Of a stretch of 64,000 bases of DNA, positions 63,820 to 64,000 are shown piece by piece (positions within the stretch are counted from its first letter, which is position 1; every line of letters starts with the position of its first letter). The notes beneath the pieces were generated by a model, which was not told the origin of the DNA, did no database searches, and worked only from the letters and a program-made list of their open reading frames with translations. Origin of the DNA: Verrucomicrobiia bacterium (lineage in GTDB: Bacteria > Verrucomicrobiota > Verrucomicrobiia > Limisphaerales > JADLHS01); contig JAHCLO010000034.1 of assembly GCA_026125285.1 (NCBI GenBank), forward strand, positions 1 to 64,000. Direction: 5' to 3'. The translations under genes and the position numbers were made by a program.

Positions 63820-64000
63820 ATGAAACCATTGACGAAACTGACCAAAGAAGAAGCGGCGGAGTACATCAACCACAGCGAGACGGTGGCCGTCAGCGGGTTC
63901 ACCGCCGCCGGTGCGCCCAAGGCCGTGCCCGGTGCGATTGCCGCGCGCGCCGCGACGGAACACGCCGCCGGCCGGCCGTTCAAAATCAATCTCATCTCCG
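63820..64000 (+). CDS. Acetyl-CoA hydrolase/transferase family (succinate CoA-transferase-like), 3' end outside window
   Basis: ATG 63820, 8 bp after the birA stop; 60 codons are visible. LTKEEAAEYINHSETVAVSG then FTAAGAPKAVPGAIAARA and GRPFKINLIS match the start of CoA-transferases of the succinyl-CoA:acetate / propionyl-CoA:succinate type. Such an enzyme would recycle CoA from propionyl-CoA to succinate and so close the Wood-Werkman cycle. The acceptor pair cannot be told from the fragment. Confidence 0.75.
   Translation, partial: MKPLTKLTKEEAAEYINHSETVAVSGFTAAGAPKAVPGAIAARAATEHAAGRPFKINLIS

Noticed and set aside
1-64000. CRISPR array
   Set aside because: No evenly spaced direct repeats were seen; repeated segments are inverted palindromes in spacers.

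Overview
This window looks like chromosomal DNA from a high-GC, Gram-negative member of the Verrucomicrobiota (Limisphaerales/Pedosphaera-like). The evidence is indirect: a pseudopilin of the type multiplied in that phylum, sulfatases, several secreted proteins sharing one C-terminal module, BACON/LVIVD/Ig repeat proteins, and no phage-like or plasmid-like region. Assignment to a genus is not possible by eye.

Layout. 1-1640: right part of an IS91-like element (HuH transposase running off the left edge, plus a tyrosine recombinase with an apparent frameshift). 1640-3270: a low-GC secreted beta-propeller gene that seems cut by the element, then a spacer with a perfect 32-bp palindrome. 3275-8707: a dipeptide-epimerase-like enolase, a Tat-exported phosphoesterase, an FmdB zinc ribbon, a peptidase-like protein without catalytic residues, and KamA. 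8.7-16.2 kb: a lower-GC stretch with a truncated CHASE sensor, a giant secreted metzincin/BACON/NIDO protein and a beta-barrel. 16.4-29.3 kb: EF-hand membrane protein, Uma2 nuclease, Nth, lipoate-ligase-like protein, secreted EEP nuclease, pseudopilin, HAD phosphatase, second FmdB, esterase, LysM amidase and DUF72 protein. 29.3-34.2 kb: MFS transporter and two REC-HK signalling proteins. Then tRNA-Arg(UCU), two sulfatases around infA, two adjacent thymidylate-kinase-like genes, a ROK kinase, a TolC-MacA-MacB-type export operon, an LVIVD protein and guaA.

51.47-64.0 kb is a co-directional propionate block. It holds a transcarboxylase 5S-like subunit, both methylmalonyl-CoA mutase subunits, MeaB, methylmalonyl-CoA epimerase, a 12S-like carboxyltransferase, a small OadG-like protein, the biotin carrier, a biotin-protein ligase and the start of a CoA-transferase. 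This is nearly everything for the Wood-Werkman cycle between pyruvate/oxaloacetate and propionyl-CoA, with the enzyme that biotinylates the carrier. The spacers of this block are filled with palindromic repeats. These include REPIN-like elements starting with GTAG or GGAG and ending with CTAC or CTCC, a 167-bp MITE-like element with 19-bp inverted ends, and paired CCTCACCCCGG inverted repeats. Two REPIN-like copies lie inside the biotin ligase gene.

The most unusual signals are the in-frame palindromic insertion in the biotin ligase, the carrier-like tail on the 5S subunit, the kinase paralogue with an altered Walker A lysine, the export adaptor carrying an EF-hand, and the metzincin giant protein. 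All functions are inferred by reading motifs; no database search was run.
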